Assembly: GCA_030538175.1 (NCBI GenBank)
Contig: JAUNUL010000081.1
Span: forward strand, 1-9,924
Direction: 5' to 3'
Length of the DNA: 9,924 nt
Source: Propionibacteriaceae bacterium
GTDB taxonomy: Bacteria; Actinomycetota; Actinomycetes; Propionibacteriales; Propionibacteriaceae
In this document: positions 7,450 to 9,924 of the stretch, piece after piece
Numbering within the stretch: position 1 is the stretch's first letter
Layout: each line of letters starts with the position of its first letter
Position numbers and translations under genes: made by a program
Notes under the pieces: generated by a model
Seen by the model: the letters and a program-made list of their open reading frames with translations, nothing else
Database searches by the model: none
Told to the model about the DNA's origin: nothing

Positions 7450-7485
7450 CCCCACTTTTTCCTCCACTTCCCTCCACCACGCCAC
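7450..7485 (-). repeat. Fourth minus-strand GTGGAG box cluster
   Basis: The core GTGGAGGGAAGTGGAG (7462-7477 on the minus strand) matches the 7290-7305 core at 15 of 16 positions. It is flanked by GTGGCG (7480-7485) and, after an A-rich run, AAAGTGGGG (7450-7458). It lies about 110 bp from the plus-strand mraZ operator and faces moxR. Confidence 0.6.
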
Positions 7486-7571
7486 GAACCGCGCCATACG
7501 GGGGTTTGCGCGCGAAATCGACGAACTCTTGGGCGCGTCGGGGAGCGCTGTGGTGGCATGTGGGGCGGAAA

Positions 7572-7605
7572 GTGGAGTAATGTGGAGCCAAGTGGAGCGA
7601 AATGG
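7572..7605 (+). promoter_or_regulatory. MraZ operator: triple GTGGAG array at 10-bp period
   Basis: GTGGAG occurs at 7572, 7582 and 7592, exactly one helical turn apart, with degenerate members in register at 7562 (GGGGCG) and 7602 (ATGGTT). Tandem short G-rich boxes immediately before mraZ are the known autoregulatory site of MraZ in several bacteria. A TAATGT that could serve as a -10 lies across boxes one and two (7578-7583), so binding could block polymerase; that promoter is only a guess. Confidence 0.8.
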
Positions 7606-7624
7606 TTCCGGCTCGATGAGCTGA

Positions 7625-7630
7625 GGAGGT
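7625..7630 (+). promoter_or_regulatory. mraZ ribosome binding site
   Basis: GGAGGT lies 7 nt before ATG 7638. It decides against the in-frame GTG at 7629, which overlaps this site. Confidence 0.88.
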
Positions 7631-7637
7631 GGCCCAG

Positions 7638-8063
7638 ATGTTCCTGGGAACCCACTTTCCGAAGCTTGACGACAAGGGCCGTTTCTTTCTGCCGGCGAAA
7701 TTCCGCGAGGAGCTCGCTGAGGGATTGGTGATCAGCCCGGGCCAAGAGCGCTGTCTGACCATCTGGACCTTGTCGGCTTTTCAGGAGTTCGCCCGTTCGG
7801 TGTCAGGCCCCTCAACGCTGAAACACGTGCGGGATTTCCAGCGCATGCTGGCCGCGAATGCTTCGGATGAGGTGCCGGACAAGCAGGGACGCATCACGAT
7901 CCCCGCCCGGCTTCGCGACTATGCGGGGCTGCAGGGGGAGATTGCGGTCGTCGGTGCTTTCGATCGGGTTGAAGTGTGGAACCCGGAGGCCTGGGAGCAA
8001 TACCAGGCAGTCCAGGAGCCCGATTTCGTCGACATGGACAACATCCCGGGTCAGGGTTCGTGA
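7638..8063 (+). CDS. mraZ: Transcriptional regulator MraZ
   Basis: The 141-residue protein has the normal MraZ length and two SpoVT/AbrB-type DNA-binding half-domains: [14 protein letters not shown] (10-23) and [14 protein letters not shown] (80-93). The opening [10 protein letters not shown] is characteristic. MraZ assembles into a ring whose subunits each contact one short repeat, and it usually represses its own dcw operon. The triple GTGGAG array 40 nt upstream is the obvious target. The C-terminus after [10 protein letters not shown] is a short acidic tail. mraZ is first in the rightward cluster, and 190 nt with a long hairpin separate it from rsmH, so expression of the two may be partly uncoupled. 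Matching boxes before the divergent moxR operon suggest a second target. Confidence 0.97.
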   Translation: MFLGTHFPKLDDKGRFFLPAKFREELAEGLVISPGQERCLTIWTLSAFQEFARSVSGPSTLKHVRDFQRMLAANASDEVPDKQGRITIPARLRDYAGLQGEIAVVGAFDRVEVWNPEAWEQYQAVQEPDFVDMDNIPGQGS

Positions 8064-8076
8064 CCTGCTCCGGGCC

Positions 8077-8180
8077 TCGTGCATCGAGGTTTCGGCCCGA
8101 GAGGCGGGTCGACTGGCGCACCTTCCCCGGTGCCAGACGACACTTCCCAACGCCTCTCGGTCCGAAACCCCGGTGCACGA
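8077..8180 (+). other. Long imperfect hairpin in the mraZ-rsmH spacer
   Basis: Bases 8077-8106 pair with 8151-8180 over 30 positions with two mismatches and one G-U wobble. Inside, GTCG-A-CTGGC-GC-ACC (8108-8122) pairs with GGT-GCCAG-A-CGAC (8129-8141) around a TTCCCC loop, leaving an A-A mismatch and a two-base bulge. The whole element is 104 nt, starts 13 nt after the mraZ stop and ends 73 nt before rsmH. No T-tract follows, so it is not a standard terminator. It could be a transcript-processing or attenuation structure, or a small palindromic repeat; the sequence does not decide. Confidence 0.8.
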
Positions 8181-8253
8181 TCAAATTCCAGCCAGCTTGT
8201 GGGCCTGCGCCCGCGCGCCGGTGAAACCACTCGAAGCGCAAGGAGGGGCGCGG

Positions 8254-9216
8254 ATGAGCGAACAGCAGCCCGCGCGGCACGTGCCCGTGATGCTGTCGCG
8301 GATCGTTGATCTGCTGGCGCCGGCCCTCACCGCACCCGGCTCTGTCCACGTCGATTGCACCCTCGGGCTCGGCGGTCACGCCGAAGCGATCCTCACCCGC
8401 TGTCCCGAAGCGCGGCTGATCGGCATCGATCGGGATCCCCAGGCGCTGGCGTACGCGAAAGAGCGCCTCGCTCCGTTCGCCGACCGGGTGACCCTCGTGG
8501 CGGCTGTCTATGACGAGTTGCCGCAGGTTCTGGCCGACCTGGGGACGCCGCGGGTCCAATCCATCCTCGCCGACCTCGGGCTGTCGTCCCTCCAGATCGA
8601 CCGGGCCGACCGCGGCTTCGCGTACGCGGTGGACGCGCCCCTCGACATGCGGATGGATGGCTCGCAGCCGCTGACGGCCGCCGCAGTGGTGAATACCTAT
8701 TCCGCTGCGGACCTGCAACGGATCCTCAGCCGATTCGGGGAGGAGCGGTTCGCACCCCGGGTCGCCCGCGCGATCGTCACGGCCCGCGAGGTGGAGCCGT
8801 TCACGACGTCTGCGCGGCTGGTGTCTGTCGTCGCTGACGCGATCCCGATGGCTGCGCGCAAGACCGGGGGTCATCCCGCGAAGCGCACCTTCCAGGCATT
8901 GCGGATCGAGGTCAACCGCGAGCTCGCCGCGCTGGATGGACTGTTGCCCGCGGCCGTGGCCGCGCTGGCCCTCGGCGGTCGGCTGGTGGTCCTGTCCTAT
9001 CACTCCCTGGAGGACCGGGCCGTCAAGAACGTCCTGCGGGTGGCGTCGGAGGACCGCGCACCCCGCGGGCTCCCGGTCGTCCCGCCGGGCTTCGGCCCGG
9101 AGCTCGCCCTGCTCACCCGGGGCGCGGAGAAGCCCTCCGCTGAAGAGATCAGCACCAACCCACGCGCAGCCTCCGCCCGGCTGCGTGCCGCCGAAAGGAT
9201 TGAGGACGTCGCATGA
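8254..9216 (+). CDS. rsmH: 16S rRNA (cytosine-1402-N4)-methyltransferase RsmH
   Basis: RsmH (formerly MraW) methylates N4 of C1402 in the 16S rRNA P site using SAM. The 320-residue protein carries the family marks in order: [13 protein letters not shown] (9-21), the SAM loop [14 protein letters not shown] (34-47), [12 protein letters not shown] (57-68), [20 protein letters not shown] (104-123) followed by DMRMD (131-135), [19 protein letters not shown] (206-224) and [11 protein letters not shown] (248-258). Start: ATG 8254 has AGGAGG at 8241-8246, 7 nt away, and gives the standard N-terminus. The frame is open farther upstream to 7858, but that part overlaps mraZ in another frame and lacks family sequence. 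Its stop overlaps the next start as ATGA (9213-9216), so translation of ftsL is coupled to it. Confidence 0.97.
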   Translation: MSEQQPARHVPVMLSRIVDLLAPALTAPGSVHVDCTLGLGGHAEAILTRCPEARLIGIDRDPQALAYAKERLAPFADRVTLVAAVYDELPQVLADLGTPRVQSILADLGLSSLQIDRADRGFAYAVDAPLDMRMDGSQPLTAAAVVNTYSAADLQRILSRFGEERFAPRVARAIVTAREVEPFTTSARLVSVVADAIPMAARKTGGHPAKRTFQALRIEVNRELAALDGLLPAAVAALALGGRLVVLSYHSLEDRAVKNVLRVASEDRAPRGLPVVPPGFGPELALLTRGAEKPSAEEISTNPRAASARLRAAERIEDVA

Positions 9217-9924
9217 GCGCAGTGCCCGTGGTCACCCCCACCATCCCTCGGCCCGGCACGTCGGCCGCCCCGAAGCAGCGGTGGCTGCGGCTGGTGCCCC
9301 AACCGAGGGCCCGCATGGCCAGGTTGCCGTTCCTGACGCTGCTGATCGTCATGGTGGCCGCAGGAATGGTCGGATTGCTGTTGCTGAACACGTCCCTGCA
9401 GAACCAAGCCTTCCAAGCGAGCCAGCTGCGACGGCAGGCAGCGGAGATGTCCTATGCGGTCGGCGAGCTGGAGGGCCTGTTGACCGAAGCGGAGTCCACC
9501 CGGGAACTGAGCCGCAAGGCCACCGCGCTGGGGATGCGGCCGAACCGCGATATCGCCTTCGTTGAGGTCCCGACCGGCGTGATCTCGGGCGAGCCCCGGG
9601 CCTCCGATGGTCTGTATCTGCCCAGCGCCCTGACCCGCACCCCCGAGGAAGTGGCCAAGGAACGCGCCGACCAGGCCATGAAGCGGTCGGCCAACCGCCG
9701 CACCGACGAACAGGCCGCCCTGCAGAAGAACCGACAGCGCATCATCGATGCGCGCGCCAAGGAACTCGAACAGCGCCGCCTGGCTGCCGAGGAGAAGCTC
9801 GCAGCCGAGCGGGCCGCCGCTGCCCAGGCCGGGGCGCCGGCTGCTGCGGGTCAGACGGAGGGTACGCAGACTGCGCCGGCCCAGCCGGGGTCCGCGCCCG
9901 CTGGGGCCGCGCAGAACCAGGCAC
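9213..9924 (+). CDS. ftsL: FtsL-type cell division membrane protein, 5' part
   Basis: The frame is open to the end of the window: 237 complete codons and no stop. Residues 1-37 are Pro/Arg-rich and basic, fitting a cytoplasmic tail. A single hydrophobic helix follows (about 38-58), then a coiled-coil-like region (about 60-102: [15 protein letters not shown] and onward) and the [16 protein letters not shown] segment (96-111) that often ends the FtsL/DivIC heptad region. FtsL bridges FtsB/FtsQ and the FtsWI synthase at the septum. Position directly after rsmH, with ATGA overlap, supports the call because FtsL is poorly conserved. Unusually, the protein continues with a second highly charged Lys/Arg/Glu/Gln/Ala helix (about 144-205) and then an Ala/Pro/Gln/Gly tail. 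Long proline-rich FtsL forms are known in actinobacteria such as Mycobacterium. Confidence 0.85.
   Translation, partial: MSAVPVVTPTIPRPGTSAAPKQRWLRLVPQPRARMARLPFLTLLIVMVAAGMVGLLLLNTSLQNQAFQASQLRRQAAEMSYAVGELEGLLTEAESTRELSRKATALGMRPNRDIAFVEVPTGVISGEPRASDGLYLPSALTRTPEEVAKERADQAMKRSANRRTDEQAALQKNRQRIIDARAKELEQRRLAAEEKLAAERAAAAQAGAPAAAGQTEGTQTAPAQPGSAPAGAAQNQA

Larger units (their letters stand above)
6978..7637. other. Divergent intergenic region between moxR and mraZ
   Basis: The 660 bp between the two start regions holds no convincing gene: open frames here give Arg/Gly/Pro-rich translations without family features. It holds the moxR ribosome site (6983-6987), a minus-strand GTGGAG pair (7011-7026), a GC-rich patch with a small hairpin (CCCGGC 7026-7031 with GCCGGG 7037-7042) and G-runs at 7040-7055. 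A bulged hairpin follows at 7095-7117 (GCCTG-t-CGGC with GCCGCAGGC), then a lone plus-strand GTGGAG at 7191-7196, a GCGTACGC at 7240-7247, the minus-strand box field (7290-7485) and the plus-strand mraZ operator (7572-7605). I could not place reliable -35/-10 pairs. Confidence 0.8.
841..8627. repeat. Dispersed palindrome GCGTACGC, six copies
   Basis: Exact copies lie at 841-848, 1631-1638, 6109-6116, 7240-7247, 8449-8456 and 8620-8627; a one-base variant (TCGTACGC) is at 3542-3549. Five exact copies are inside genes, in two reading phases, and one is intergenic. The span given only encloses the set; nothing else links the copies. Confidence 0.7.

Noticed and set aside
7290..7477. CRISPR array
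   Set aside because: The 34-35-bp periodicity comes from degenerate repeats with no unique spacers between conserved repeats, and the copies carry operator-like boxes.
7629..7637. GTG 7629 as the mraZ start
   Set aside because: It overlaps the GGAGGT ribosome site that serves ATG 7638, and MraZ proteins begin MFLG.
7052..7762. Open frames on both strands in the moxR-mraZ gap
   Set aside because: Translations are Arg/Gly/Pro-rich and partly echo the GTGG repeats (GG, WR, VEG); none has a good ribosome site plus family similarity.
7858..8253. Upstream start for rsmH at 7858
   Set aside because: The extension overlaps mraZ in another frame and reads through the hairpin; ATG 8254 has AGGAGG and the family N-terminus.
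7894..9003. Minus-strand open frame (369 codons) opposite mraZ and rsmH
   Set aside because: Opposite two certain genes and without recognisable protein features.

Overview
This is a high-GC (roughly two-thirds G+C by eye) actinobacterial chromosome segment covering the start of the division and cell wall (dcw) cluster and the genes just upstream of it. Gene order, protein content and the Ala/Pro-rich division protein fit an actinomycete. A Propionibacteriaceae-type organism is plausible, but the sequence alone does not prove it.

Layout. Bases 1-1806 (+) hold the 3' part of an SmtA/CmoM-like methyltransferase and, 9 nt later, a complete Y-family DNA polymerase IV (dinB). Next is a small two-helix DUF3040 membrane protein (1911-2294, +), which faces a convergent three-gene operon across a strong bidirectional terminator (2313-2348). 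That operon runs leftward from 6977 to 2368: a MoxR-type AAA+ ATPase, a DUF58 protein and a transglutaminase-like membrane protein. Such genes commonly travel together as a chaperone, adaptor and surface-enzyme set. The moxR gene carries an in-frame TAA in place of a conserved tyrosine codon. This cuts the AAA+ core from its C-terminal lid, although the lid coding sequence downstream is otherwise intact.

The divergent gap 6978-7637 (660 bp) has no convincing gene. It contains many GTGG boxes: a plus-strand triple GTGGAG array at exact 10-bp period before mraZ (the expected MraZ operator), four oppositely oriented tandem pairs at 7290-7477, and another perfect pair at 7011-7026 directly before moxR. 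This suggests that MraZ may also control the divergent moxR operon.

From 7638 the dcw cluster begins: mraZ (regulator), rsmH (16S rRNA methyltransferase) and an FtsL-type division protein that runs off the window. The 190-nt mraZ-rsmH spacer is mostly occupied by a long imperfect hairpin (8077-8180: 30-bp outer stem plus a nested inner stem). The palindrome GCGTACGC occurs six times across the window, far above base-composition expectation, and recalls a HIP1-like iterated palindrome.
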